From: an uncultured Lachnospiraceae bacterium
Lineage (GTDB): Bacteria > Bacillota > Clostridia > Lachnospirales > Lachnospiraceae
Assembly (NCBI GenBank): GCA_905236025.1
Contig: CAJOOB010000062.1
Location: 1 to 32,629 of the forward strand
Length of the DNA: 32,629 nucleotides
Direction of reading: 5' to 3'
Shown: piece after piece, positions 19,247 to 28,663 of the stretch
How the letters are laid out: every line of letters starts with the position of its first letter
Numbering within the stretch: position 1 is the first letter of the stretch
Notes under the pieces: generated by a model
The model's input: only the letters and a program-made list of their open reading frames with translations
Database searches by the model: none
What the model was told of the DNA's origin: nothing
Program-made: the position numbers and the translations under genes

Positions 19247-19357
19247 GTGTTTTCGGGACTTTTTGGGCATTTTTTCACTTTCATTTTAAAAATTTTTGTG
19301 TTATATTGTTTACACGTTAAGAATTTTATCGGTGCACCTTCTTAACACCGAATCAGT

Positions 19358-19373
19358 ATAACAATATTGTTAT
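19358..19373. promoter_or_regulatory. perfect 16-bp palindrome ATAACAATATTGTTAT, candidate operator upstream of the DnaD-like gene
   Basis: Read directly; 53 bp before the ATG and overlapping a possible -10 (TTAACA 19342-19347, 17 nt, TATTGT 19365-19370). Confidence 0.5.
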
Positions 19374-19425
19374 GAAAAGTTGATTTTTCAGACGTAATTA
19401 AAATCGGGATTGGTGGTTTTTTGAA

Positions 19426-20547
19426 ATGAATAACACTATTACATTAAACAATGAGACTAAGGCGTCTTATACCCTTGTTTCAAATACCTTCATTGAGGAA
19501 TACATGCCTCATGCAAGTGGTGAATATGTAAAAATATATTTGTATATTCTCAGGATTTCTTCTAAAGGAATCAGTGAATTTACACTCGGTCAGATGGCAG
19601 ATGCTTTTGGTCAGACTGAAATGGATATTGTCCGCGGCCTTAAGTATTGGGAAAGACTCGGACTTTTGGAACTCAAGTACGATGATTACAAGTCCCTTTC
19701 GGCCATCACCTTATCTGACATTAAACAAAACAAGTTCGTCTCTTATGTTTTACTCGACAGCGAAAGGGCAGATGTAGATGTTATGCCTGTTACTCCTGTT
19801 AAGGAAAACGTGCAAACTCCTAATATCATTACAGAGGCTGAACCTGTTAAAAATACAGTTCCTGAAAAGAAACTGTCAACAGAACGCGTCGCAGAACTTT
19901 CTGCAGACACAACCATCAAGGATCTTCTCTATCTCGCCGAAGAATACCTTGGAAAGACTTTATCTCCTGTGGAATCAGAGACAATACTTTACTTCTATGA
20001 TACTTTGGGATTTTCTGCAGAACTTATCGAGTATCTTATTGAAAGCTGCGTCTCAATGAACCGCAAGAATATAAAGTACATCGAGCGTGTGGCCATTTCA
20101 TGGGCCGAAGACGGTGTAAAGGACGTTGCAGCAGCCAAAGCACACAACCTCGCATATAATCAATTATGCTTTTCTATCCTCAAGGCTTTCGGGCTTACGG
20201 GAAGAACAATGGGCGAAGCTGAAAAACAATTTGTGCTTAAATGGAGAGACGAATACAAATTTGATTCGAGCGTTATCCTTTTTGCATGCAACAGAACAAT
20301 TACAACCATCTCAAAGCCAAGTTTCCAGTACACGGATTCAATTCTCGAAAACTGGAAGAAAGCAGGTGTAAAGACTTTAGAAGACATTGAATCTGCTGAC
20401 AAGATTTACATCAGCAGCAAGAAGAAAGCAAGCGCTGTTGCTGCTCCTGTCGGCAAGCCGAAGACCAGACCGGTCTTCTCAAATTTCGAGCAACGCTCAT
20501 ACGACTCTAGCGAGCTTGAGAAGTTGCTTCTTAAGAAAAATAAATAG
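19426..20547 (+). CDS. DnaD/DnaB-like primosome protein (tandem DnaD-type C-terminal domains)
   Basis: 373 aa; winged-helix-like N-terminus; two DnaD/DnaB_2-like segments (LLYLAEEYLGKTLSPVESETILYFYDTLGFSAELIEYLIESC..YIERVAISWAEDGV and LCFSILKAFGLTGRTMGEAEKQFVLKWRDEYKFDSSVILFACNRT); followed by the loader gene. Confidence 0.82.
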   Translation: MNNTITLNNETKASYTLVSNTFIEEYMPHASGEYVKIYLYILRISSKGISEFTLGQMADAFGQTEMDIVRGLKYWERLGLLELKYDDYKSLSAITLSDIKQNKFVSYVLLDSERADVDVMPVTPVKENVQTPNIITEAEPVKNTVPEKKLSTERVAELSADTTIKDLLYLAEEYLGKTLSPVESETILYFYDTLGFSAELIEYLIESCVSMNRKNIKYIERVAISWAEDGVKDVAAAKAHNLAYNQLCFSILKAFGLTGRTMGEAEKQFVLKWRDEYKFDSSVILFACNRTITTISKPSFQYTDSILENWKKAGVKTLEDIESADKIYISSKKKASAVAAPVGKPKTRPVFSNFEQRSYDSSELEKLLLKKNK

Positions 20548-20557
20548 GGAGGCTTAC

Positions 20558-21565
20558 GTGAAACTCACAAATTCTCAATATAATTCCATTATGACGGAAT
20601 ATTCAGATACGAGATTTATGCATCTTCACGAATTGGACGAGAGGCTTGCTAAAATTTATGGCAAGTACCCTCGTCTGAAAGCCATACGTGAAACAATTGC
20701 TTCACTTTCCGCATCCTGTACCATCGAGGCCATCCAAAACGGCGAATCGATACAGGATGCTAAATTGCGTTTAAGGGAAAAAATTCTGGAATTAAAGGAA
20801 GAAGAAAACCTTATACTTGTTTCAGCAGGCTTAACAGAAGATGATTTACAACTTAAGTATACCTGTCCAAAATGTAAGGATACGGGGTATATCGGAAATG
20901 AACAGTGTATTTGTCTTAAAAACCGCATCATTTCTGAATTGTACACAAAATCGAACCTGCAGGATACAATGAAGGATGAGAACTTTGACACATTTGATTA
21001 TTCATATTACAGCAGATCTTTTATTGACAGCGATACGGAGACGGACGCCTATACAAATATTAAAGGCATTGTCTCTTCGTTGAAAGATTTTGTCACAACT
21101 TTTGATAATCAAAATCCGAAAAAAAATTTTTTGATTTGCGGAAAAGCGGGTGTGGGCAAGACTTTTTTAAGCAATTGCGTTGCAAAAGCCATGATTGACA
21201 CATCTCATTCTGTTATTTACCTTCCGGCCATTAAACTCTTTAATCTTCTCTCCGAAGAAAAGTTCCAAAAGGGCGGAAATGAGGGCTCTGAGATTGGATT
21301 ATCCTCTTACATTTATCAGTGTGATTTGCTTATTATTGACGATCTTGGAACCGAACTTGTTAACTCATTTACAATTTCAGAATTATTTAATATAATAAAT
21401 GAGCGTGGGCTTTTAAAAAATTCCACTATAATATCTACAAACCTTGGACTTGCAGGGCTTGAGGATGTTTACTCCGAGAGAATTTTTTCAAGACTCACCA
21501 TGTACGACATACGAAAGATTTTCGGACCTGACATTCGTATGCAGAAAACTTTATCCAATAAATAA
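20558..21565 (+). CDS. DnaI/DnaC-like replicative helicase loader, AAA+ ATPase
   Basis: CPKCKDTGYIGNEQCIC Cys cluster; Walker A CGKAGVGKTFLSNC; Walker B LLIIDDLG. Start taken as GTG 20558 behind AGGGAGG; the longer ORF overlaps the upstream gene. Confidence 0.88.
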   Translation: MKLTNSQYNSIMTEYSDTRFMHLHELDERLAKIYGKYPRLKAIRETIASLSASCTIEAIQNGESIQDAKLRLREKILELKEEENLILVSAGLTEDDLQLKYTCPKCKDTGYIGNEQCICLKNRIISELYTKSNLQDTMKDENFDTFDYSYYSRSFIDSDTETDAYTNIKGIVSSLKDFVTTFDNQNPKKNFLICGKAGVGKTFLSNCVAKAMIDTSHSVIYLPAIKLFNLLSEEKFQKGGNEGSEIGLSSYIYQCDLLIIDDLGTELVNSFTISELFNIINERGLLKNSTIISTNLGLAGLEDVYSERIFSRLTMYDIRKIFGPDIRMQKTLSNK

Positions 21566-21591
21566 ACCAAACACAAGGAGAACTACAAACC

Positions 21592-22767
21592 ATGGCAAAT
21601 GAAGAAATCCATTTAAATTCAATCCCTACCGGCCCTTTGGGAATTATTTCGCTTGAAAGCACCAAAGATCTTGGCCGTAAGGTAGATGATTACATCGTTT
21701 CATGGAGAGCGGAAAGAGGTCGTGAAACACCAATCACTTTCCCGGATTACGTTAAGGATTCTTTCCTCGTTAGCAGCAAAACCCCTAGATTCGGCTCAGG
21801 CGAAGGCAAAGGTGTTATCAACGAAAGTATTCGTGGTAAGGACCTTTACATTATGGTTGACGTTACTAACTACAGTCTTACTTACACTGTATGCGGCCAT
21901 GAAAACAGAATGTCTCCTGATGATCATTATGCAGATTTAAAACGTATTATCGGTGCAACTGCAGGTAAGGCAAAGAGAATCACTGTCATTATGCCTTTCC
22001 TTTATGAAAGCAGACAGCACAGAAGAAGTGCAAGAGAATCTTTGGACTGCGCTTTTGCTTTACACGAACTTGTTAACATGGGTGTTGATAACATCATCAC
22101 TTTTGATGCACATGACCCTCGTGTACAAAACGCCATTCCGCTTAACGGCTTTGAAACCGTTTCTGCATCATACCAGTTCTTAAAGGGCTTACTCAGGAAA
22201 GAGAAAGACCTTACAATTGACTCAGATCATCTCATGATCATAAGCCCGGATGAAGGCGGTACTTCACGTGCTGTTTACCTTGCTTCCGTTCTTGGTCTTG
22301 ACGTTGGTATGTTCTACAAGAGGCGTGATTACACAAGAATCGTTAACGGCAGAAACCCTATCGTTGCACATGAATTCCTTGGTTCTTCCGTTGAAGGTAA
22401 GGATGTTCTCATCATTGATGATATGATTTCATCCGGTGAAAGTATTCTTGACGTTGCAAGAGAGCTTAAGGAAAGAAAGGCAAGAAAAGTCTTTGCTGCA
22501 GCTACTTTCGGTCTCTTTACAAACGGACTTGATTCATTTGACAAAGCTTACGAAGAAGGCACAATTAACGGAATCTTAAGTACAAACCTTACTTATCAGA
22601 CTCCTGAACTTCTTGAAAAACCATATTTTATTAACTGTGATATGAGTAAGTATATTTCACTTATTATTGATACTTTAAATCATGACGCTTCAATCAGCGA
22701 ATTACTTAACCCTATCAACAGAATACGCAAGATTGTAAATAAGTATAACAACAATGAGGCTATCTGA
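21592..22767 (+). CDS. prs: ribose-phosphate pyrophosphokinase, long (391 aa) form
   Basis: LVNMGVDNIITFDAHDPRVQNAIP, SPDEGGTSRA, VLIIDDMISSGESIL; clear AAGGAG RBS. Confidence 0.9.
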   Translation: MANEEIHLNSIPTGPLGIISLESTKDLGRKVDDYIVSWRAERGRETPITFPDYVKDSFLVSSKTPRFGSGEGKGVINESIRGKDLYIMVDVTNYSLTYTVCGHENRMSPDDHYADLKRIIGATAGKAKRITVIMPFLYESRQHRRSARESLDCAFALHELVNMGVDNIITFDAHDPRVQNAIPLNGFETVSASYQFLKGLLRKEKDLTIDSDHLMIISPDEGGTSRAVYLASVLGLDVGMFYKRRDYTRIVNGRNPIVAHEFLGSSVEGKDVLIIDDMISSGESILDVARELKERKARKVFAAATFGLFTNGLDSFDKAYEEGTINGILSTNLTYQTPELLEKPYFINCDMSKYISLIIDTLNHDASISELLNPINRIRKIVNKYNNNEAI

Positions 22768-25315
22768 CGACAACGTTTTACAAACTTCAAATAATAATCG
22801 CGCTAACGGAAACTCTCGAGCTTCCGTTAGCGCTTTTGTCTCAAATTCAGATTCTTTAAAGAATGATGCACCGGTTAATTACGACCTTTCCGCATCTAAT
22901 TACGTTAATTCTCCAAAGAAAATAAGAAAACAAAAAACTACGGCAAGTGATATTCATAAAAGGCGCACAAACTCCAAAAAGGAACAAAAAAAAGCCGCTA
23001 AACGCGCTAAACGTGCCGCAAGACCTCTACCTTTAAAAATACTTGCTGCAATTGGAAAGTTTTTCGGGTTGATTTTCCTTACACTTGCAATTGCAGGAAT
23101 TATTTTAAGCATCTTTTTGGCTATCAAGCTCAACTCCGTGCGTAAGGATGCTCTTGCCATCATGGCTGCTGCCGGTGACGATGCATTTAAGGCTAACTTA
23201 TCAAGTATTGTATATGATGCAGACGGTAACGAGATTACAACGTTTAGCAATGGGCACGTTTCTTTTTATACTGAATATGTGGATATTCCTGAAATTGTCA
23301 GACTCACTTTCGTGGTTTCCGAAGACCGTAAATTCTATTCTCACGACGGTGTTGACTTAAAAGCCATTACTCGTGCGTTTGTTATTATGATGGATGATTA
23401 CGGCGGACCGCTTAACGCTCTTAAAGCCCTGCTTCGCGGGGATTCCGGCATCAGTCAGGGCGGAAGTACCATCACGCAACAGCTTGCGCGTACGGTTTAT
23501 CTTTCCAATGAGCTTTCAATGAGCCGTAAGGTTAAGGAAATCTTTATTGCCCTTGAACTCGAAGATACGTATTCCAAGGACGAAATTATGGAATACTATA
23601 TAAACAATATTTATTTTGGCAACAACTGTTACGGTATTGAGGCTGCGGCAAGAAAGTATTTTTCCAAGTCTGTATGCGATTTAACGGAGCCTGAGCTTAT
23701 CTTCCTTTGCGCAATCCCTAATAATCCAACGGTTTATGACCCCGTGACTTCTTTTGACAATACGTATTTCAGATACAGGCTTTTGGTTAAGCAACTCTAT
23801 GAAAACTCGGTTATTGATGAGGCTCTTTTTAATGAATGGTACGATACGGAGATTGTCTTGAATATCAGGCAAACGACTAGAAATAATTACGTTGATACTT
23901 ACGTTAAGTACTGCGCTACCATTGAATTAATGGAACTTCAGGGCTTCTCTTTCCAGTATGATTTTGATACTGAGTTCGATCGCCAGATTTACCTTACTTT
24001 TTACCAAAAGGTATATAAGCAGTGTAATGCCCTTCTCTTTACGGAAGGATACAAGATTTATACATCTATTGATATGGATATGCAAGATGAACTGCAGCAA
24101 ACTATTGATGAACACATGAATGAGACGGATAATTCCGTGGATGATGACGGTATTTATATGTTTCAGTCAAGCGGCGTGTGTATTGATAATGATACCGGCC
24201 TTGTTGTGGCGATTGTGGGCGGAAGGACCGCGGATTATAACGGATACACGATTAACCGTGCCTACCAAAGCCACCGTCAGCCAGGCAGCGCCATTAAGCC
24301 TTTGATTGTGTATACCCCCGCTTTTGAAGTGGGATTTACGCCGGATACCATCGCGATGGACGAAAAAACTGAGGACGGGCCAAAGAATATCAGTGATTAC
24401 TATGCGGGTTCGGTGACGTTACGTACGGCTATCAGCCTCTCCCTTAACACTGTTGCCTGGAAGATTATGCAATATCTTACCGTTGATAAAGCATTGTTTT
24501 ATCTTTACAGGCTTGAGTTTTCAAGGATTGTTAAGCAGGATTATGTGCCGGCTGCTTCTATTGGCGGCTTTACATATGGTGTTTCCGCTAAGGAAATGGC
24601 TGCGGGGTATGCCGCTATTGCAAATGACGGCATTTACAGGCAGGCTACGTGTATTAAGTCCATACTTGATAAAAACGGCGAGGTTGTGGTTAAGGATGCG
24701 GCGCAGGCATCTGCGGTTTATGAAAGAAATGCATGCCGTATGATGACCAGTTGCCTTAAAACAGCTGTTACTTCCGGTACGGGTGCTAACCTTTCTTTAA
24801 AGAATGCAATTTATGCCGCTAAAACCGGTACAACCGATAATTATTACGATAAATGGATGGTTGGCTACTCTGCTTATTATACTTTGGCAATCTGGGTGGG
24901 TTATGATTATCCGAAAACGGTTGCAACCGAGTATAATGAGGTTGCTAAGGAGATTTGGGCGGATTATATGGAATCTGTTCACGAAGGTCTTGAACTCGTG
25001 GATTTTCCTGATTACACAACGCCTCACACTACTATTGATAATTTGGACGTTCCTGAGGAAGTGACCATTAATGATGATTATGATGATACGGGAACTAATG
25101 ACGAGGGCTACGTCGGCGAAGATGACGGCTCTTATACGGGCGCTGATTCTGATAATTCCGGTACTAATGATGATGCTTCTTCTAACGAAGGCTCATACGA
25201 TGATATTTCTTCTAACGAAGGCTCCCATGATGATGCTTCAGGCGACGGAAGCGGCTCAAACAGCGAGGCTTCTGATGATTCAGGATCTAATGCAGAGGGT
25301 GAAAATTCCGCGTAA
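22754..25315 (+). CDS. class A penicillin-binding protein (GT51 transglycosylase plus transpeptidase)
   Basis: 853 aa; GT51 VSEDRKFYSHDGVD and QGGSTITQQLAR; transpeptidase SAIK, SLN and KTGTT motifs; acidic low-complexity tail. Overlaps prs by 14 bp. Confidence 0.93.
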   Translation: MRLSDDNVLQTSNNNRANGNSRASVSAFVSNSDSLKNDAPVNYDLSASNYVNSPKKIRKQKTTASDIHKRRTNSKKEQKKAAKRAKRAARPLPLKILAAIGKFFGLIFLTLAIAGIILSIFLAIKLNSVRKDALAIMAAAGDDAFKANLSSIVYDADGNEITTFSNGHVSFYTEYVDIPEIVRLTFVVSEDRKFYSHDGVDLKAITRAFVIMMDDYGGPLNALKALLRGDSGISQGGSTITQQLARTVYLSNELSMSRKVKEIFIALELEDTYSKDEIMEYYINNIYFGNNCYGIEAAARKYFSKSVCDLTEPELIFLCAIPNNPTVYDPVTSFDNTYFRYRLLVKQLYENSVIDEALFNEWYDTEIVLNIRQTTRNNYVDTYVKYCATIELMELQGFSFQYDFDTEFDRQIYLTFYQKVYKQCNALLFTEGYKIYTSIDMDMQDELQQTIDEHMNETDNSVDDDGIYMFQSSGVCIDNDTGLVVAIVGGRTADYNGYTINRAYQSHRQPGSAIKPLIVYTPAFEVGFTPDTIAMDEKTEDGPKNISDYYAGSVTLRTAISLSLNTVAWKIMQYLTVDKALFYLYRLEFSRIVKQDYVPAASIGGFTYGVSAKEMAAGYAAIANDGIYRQATCIKSILDKNGEVVVKDAAQASAVYERNACRMMTSCLKTAVTSGTGANLSLKNAIYAAKTGTTDNYYDKWMVGYSAYYTLAIWVGYDYPKTVATEYNEVAKEIWADYMESVHEGLELVDFPDYTTPHTTIDNLDVPEEVTINDDYDDTGTNDEGYVGEDDGSYTGADSDNSGTNDDASSNEGSYDDISSNEGSHDDASGDGSGSNSEASDDSGSNAEGENSA
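22800..22833 (+). terminator. terminator-like hairpin inside the 5' end of the PBP ORF
   Basis: Perfect 12-bp stem GCGCTAACGGAA/TTCCGTTAGCGC, loop ACTCTCGAGC, then TTTTG; begins 33 nt after the prs stop codon. Confidence 0.6.
25169..25240 (+). repeat. 30-bp coding tandem repeat in the PBP acidic tail
   Basis: GATGATGCTTCTTCTAACGAAGGCTCATAC, then GATGATATTTCTTCTAACGAAGGCTCCCAT, then partial GATGATGCTTCA. Confidence 0.75.
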
Positions 25316-25403
25316 AGTTGTATACAGGTATAATATTTGCTATATTCCGTGTTTTGTACTATTATGTAGAGGTCCAGAATAATTGTACAAAGGAGGAATC
25401 ACT

Positions 25404-25577
25404 ATGGCTCACGTTATTAATTCAGAAACATGTGTAGGTTGTGGTGCTTGTGCTGAACAGTGTCCTGTAAGCGCAATCGAAGCTGATGGCGCAGTTTACA
25501 AAGTTGATGCAGATACTTGTGTTGACTGTGGCGCTTGCGAAGCTGCTTGCCCTACAGAATCAATCGCAATGGCGTAA
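25404..25577 (+). CDS. 2[4Fe-4S] ferredoxin
   Basis: 57 aa; CVGCGACAEQCP and CVDCGACEAACP; start ATG 25404 behind AAAGGAGG. Confidence 0.95.
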   Translation: MAHVINSETCVGCGACAEQCPVSAIEADGAVYKVDADTCVDCGACEAACPTESIAMA

Positions 25578-25614
25578 GATTTAAAACTATTTGATTTGAT
25601 TAATTAATGAAATC

Positions 25615-25644
25615 AAAGGCTCTGTCAATTGACAGAGCCTTTTT
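25615..25644. terminator. intrinsic terminator between convergent ferredoxin and GH43-like genes
   Basis: AAAGGCTCTGTCAATTGACAGAGCCTTTTT, a perfect inverted repeat ending in a T-run. Confidence 0.85.
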
Positions 25645-25658
25645 CGTGTTTTTATATT

Positions 25659-27272
25659 TTATTCTCCGATTCCGTACGCTGCAACAAGTGCTTCGTATTC
25701 TGCATCCGTGATTGGAATAAAGGAACCGTGTTTTGCTCCTTCAGGAAGCTCATATTCATCATCCTCAAGCCTTCTGAAGTTTGCCGTCTGTAAGTCTTCC
25801 AGACTGTCAGCTATTAACGGGAAGTATCCCACTCCGCTGTTATCGTTTGCATATCCGTCCATGTAAAGTACCCATTTTTCTTCGTTTCCGACTTTGTAGA
25901 TTGATGGACCTTCTACACCGTATTCACCGGCAATCACCGTCTTTACAAGCGTATAATCACCAAGTACCGAATCACTTGTTTCAAGAAGGATGGTGATATT
26001 GTTTTCGTTCTTTGTAAATCTGTAATATACGCCGTCATAATATGTCATTGTGGTATCAATGTATGTTACGGTATCGTATGCTTTATATATCTGTGGCTCC
26101 GTAAATGTCCAGAAATCTCTGGTCTTTACGTAATAAATCTGCTTTGAGCCACCGCCTTCATTAGATGAATAATATACAATGTATTCGCCCGTTGTCGGGT
26201 CATATGTTGCTTCAGGAGCCCACATACATCCGGCGTTTTCTCCGGCAATCTCAATAAGTCTTATCTCTGACCAGTTTACCAGATCGTCCGATTCCCATAC
26301 TACAATGCACTTACTTCCGTTATCGCTGTAGCTTGACCAGTCTCCGCCTGATGCATCAAGGTCTGTTCCTATGAGCCAGAAATGGTCTCCGTCCGCTGAA
26401 CGAAGTAAGAACGGGTCTCTTACACCGCCTGTTCCTTCTGTGTTTTCAAGTACGTATTCGCCTGAATTAAGTACATCCCAAAAGAATCCGTCATCACTTG
26501 CTGCAAGGTATATTCTCTGGCTTTCACCGCTTCCAAGGTTGCCCCTGAAATATGAGTAAAGATAATGTGTGTATGTATTTTCTGCAGGAGCAGCCACAAC
26601 CGTTGCATCGTATGTTACTGTCTTTGTTATACCGTAAAGCGAAATTTCCGCGGTTAATGTAACGTTTGTGTCACTTTCTCCTCTTGTTACAACGCCTGCC
26701 GGGATTTCACCGTCATCACCCGTTGCTTCGTCGGTAATTACGGATGTGTCTGAAGATGTCCATTCTACGGTTACTACGTCTCCGTATGCCGATGTGTAGC
26801 TATCGGCAAGAGTAATATTCCCTCTGATATTATCCACATCATGTAACATTGATTCTTCCATTACGCTAAGCACTTCTTCAGCTCTTTCTGTAACCGAAGG
26901 AACGGTAACAAGGTAATAATACGTATTTCCCTTTGAGCCAACCTTACAACTTATTGTAATCTGCTCTTCTTCCGTGTTTGTAAGTGTAAGCTCGCCGTCT
27001 TCGTTAATGGCCGTGCCGTCCACAACCTCCCACGTAATTGCTGCCGATGACAATTTCTCAAAGAAATTTAAGTCATACATAATGTTGTCCGCTGATTCGT
27101 TGTCTCCAAGCATATCCTCGAGAATTCGGACTGCAAGCGTGTCTTCTGAGTCATTGGAATAAATAATGGTTGTTTCGTCCTCAGTGTTGTCTTTGCCACA
27201 TGATACCACGCTGCCAAATATAAGCGCGGTTAACCCCATGAGGGCAATAGCTTTCAAAAAACTCTTCTTCAT
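25659..27272 (-). CDS. secreted lipoprotein with Ig-like domains and a GH43-like beta-propeller
   Basis: Lipobox LIFGSVVSC; two bacterial Ig-like segments; propeller motifs GGVRDPFLLRS, WLIGTDL, CMWAPEATYD, YGVEGPSIYK. Start moved to ATG 27272 behind AAGGAG. Confidence 0.82.
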   Translation of the reverse strand: MKKSFLKAIALMGLTALIFGSVVSCGKDNTEDETTIIYSNDSEDTLAVRILEDMLGDNESADNIMYDLNFFEKLSSAAITWEVVDGTAINEDGELTLTNTEEEQITISCKVGSKGNTYYYLVTVPSVTERAEEVLSVMEESMLHDVDNIRGNITLADSYTSAYGDVVTVEWTSSDTSVITDEATGDDGEIPAGVVTRGESDTNVTLTAEISLYGITKTVTYDATVVAAPAENTYTHYLYSYFRGNLGSGESQRIYLAASDDGFFWDVLNSGEYVLENTEGTGGVRDPFLLRSADGDHFWLIGTDLDASGGDWSSYSDNGSKCIVVWESDDLVNWSEIRLIEIAGENAGCMWAPEATYDPTTGEYIVYYSSNEGGGSKQIYYVKTRDFWTFTEPQIYKAYDTVTYIDTTMTYYDGVYYRFTKNENNITILLETSDSVLGDYTLVKTVIAGEYGVEGPSIYKVGNEEKWVLYMDGYANDNSGVGYFPLIADSLEDLQTANFRRLEDDEYELPEGAKHGSFIPITDAEYEALVAAYGIGE

Positions 27273-27283
27273 ATCTTCTCCTT

Positions 27284-28648
27284 TTAGTCTTCTGTGCCGT
27301 CTTTCGGTCTCTTGGTGCTGTTTGCAAACTTCGTGAGATCCGCAAGCCATGCAAGCTTGATTGTACCGATTGGGCCGTTTCTTTGCTTGGCGATTATTAT
27401 TTCGGCAATTCCCTTCTCCGTTGATGTTTCCTTGTTGTAATAATCGTCTCTGTAGATAAACATAACAACGTCCGCATCCTGTTCAATACCACCGGATTCA
27501 CGAAGGTCTGAAAGCATAGGACGTTTGTCATCTCTTTTTTCAACCGCACGGCTAAGCTGCGAAAGTGCAATTACAGGGACATTAAGTTCTCTTGCAAGCA
27601 TCTTTAACTGTCTTGATATTTCTGCAACTTCCTGCTGCTTGTTTCCGTCCGTCGCCCTGTCCGGACTCATGAGCTGTATGTAGTCAATGATTACGCAGGA
27701 AAGGTTCTGTTCAAGTTTGAATTTTCTGCACTTTGAAACAAGCTCGGAAACCTTGATACCTGACGTATCATCAATGATTAAGTGCGATTTACTGATTCCG
27801 CCTGCGCCTTCCATAAGTCTTGACCATTCCGTTTCATTTAACTGGCCGGTTCTTATGCTCTGTGAGCTGATGCCCGTTTCAAGCGCAAAAAGACGGTTCA
27901 TAAGCTGTTCTTTTGACATTTCCAATGAGAATATGGCCACGGTTTTATCTTCCCTAAATGCCATGTGTTCCGCAATATTTAATACGAACGCTGTTTTTCC
28001 CATTGAAGGACGGGCAGCAACTATTATTAAGTCCGATGGCTGCATTCCCGCCGTCTGTATGTCTAAGTCAACGAAACCGGTAGCAAGGCCGGTAACACGC
28101 TTTCCGGCTTTTCCCGTTTCTTCGATTTTCTTAATTGCATTAATTACAACCTCTTTGATTGGGACATAATCTGCAGAGCCTGCAGAGTGAACAAGGCCAA
28201 ACATCTTTTTTTCGACATCGCTTAATATGGCCATGGTGTCCTCTATTCCACCCTTATAACATAAATCGGCCACTTCTTCACTTGCTTTAATCAAACGCCT
28301 TCTAAGGGCCTTATCGGCCACGATTTCGGCATACTGTTTTATGTTTGCAGACACGACAACCTGGTTCGCAATTTCTGACATGGATTCCACATCGGTTATG
28401 CTTTCCGGTAGGCCCATCGAAATAAGCTTTTCCTGGAAAGTAACCAAATCAATTGCTTTTCCCGCATCATACATTTCCTTTAATGCGGTGTACATGCTGC
28501 CGTATTTATTTGAATAAAAATCATCCGGGTGAAGTACATCCCCGATTGTACTGATTTTTGCAGGGTCCACAAGAACAGAGCCGATAACCGATCTTTCAGC
28601 ATCTAGGCTGTACGGCACCTGCCTTTGCAATAACTCATTATTATCCAT
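27284..28648 (-). CDS. dnaB: replicative DNA helicase
   Basis: 454 aa; VPYSLDAERSVIGSVL, ARPSMGKTAFVLNIA, VIIDYIQLMSP, LSQLSRAVEKR, SDLRESGGIEQDADVVMFIYR. Confidence 0.97.
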   Translation of the reverse strand: MDNNELLQRQVPYSLDAERSVIGSVLVDPAKISTIGDVLHPDDFYSNKYGSMYTALKEMYDAGKAIDLVTFQEKLISMGLPESITDVESMSEIANQVVVSANIKQYAEIVADKALRRRLIKASEEVADLCYKGGIEDTMAILSDVEKKMFGLVHSAGSADYVPIKEVVINAIKKIEETGKAGKRVTGLATGFVDLDIQTAGMQPSDLIIVAARPSMGKTAFVLNIAEHMAFREDKTVAIFSLEMSKEQLMNRLFALETGISSQSIRTGQLNETEWSRLMEGAGGISKSHLIIDDTSGIKVSELVSKCRKFKLEQNLSCVIIDYIQLMSPDRATDGNKQQEVAEISRQLKMLARELNVPVIALSQLSRAVEKRDDKRPMLSDLRESGGIEQDADVVMFIYRDDYYNKETSTEKGIAEIIIAKQRNGPIGTIKLAWLADLTKFANSTKRPKDGTED

Positions 28649-28663
28649 AAAACACCTCTGAAA

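Noticed and set aside
19080-19425. Possible chromosomal origin (oriC) because of DnaA-box-like array and AT-rich DNA
   Set aside because: Flanking genes murC and dnaD run in the same direction rather than diverging, no dnaA/dnaN/rpmH nearby, and GC skew could not be computed. Kept only as a DnaA-binding candidate.
20387-20557. 5' extension of the DnaI-like ORF to 20387
   Set aside because: Overlaps the end of the DnaD-like gene; GTG at 20558 has a strong RBS and correct N-terminus.
25169-25240. CRISPR-like repeat
   Set aside because: Only two and a half contiguous repeats, in frame within a protein tail, with no spacers.
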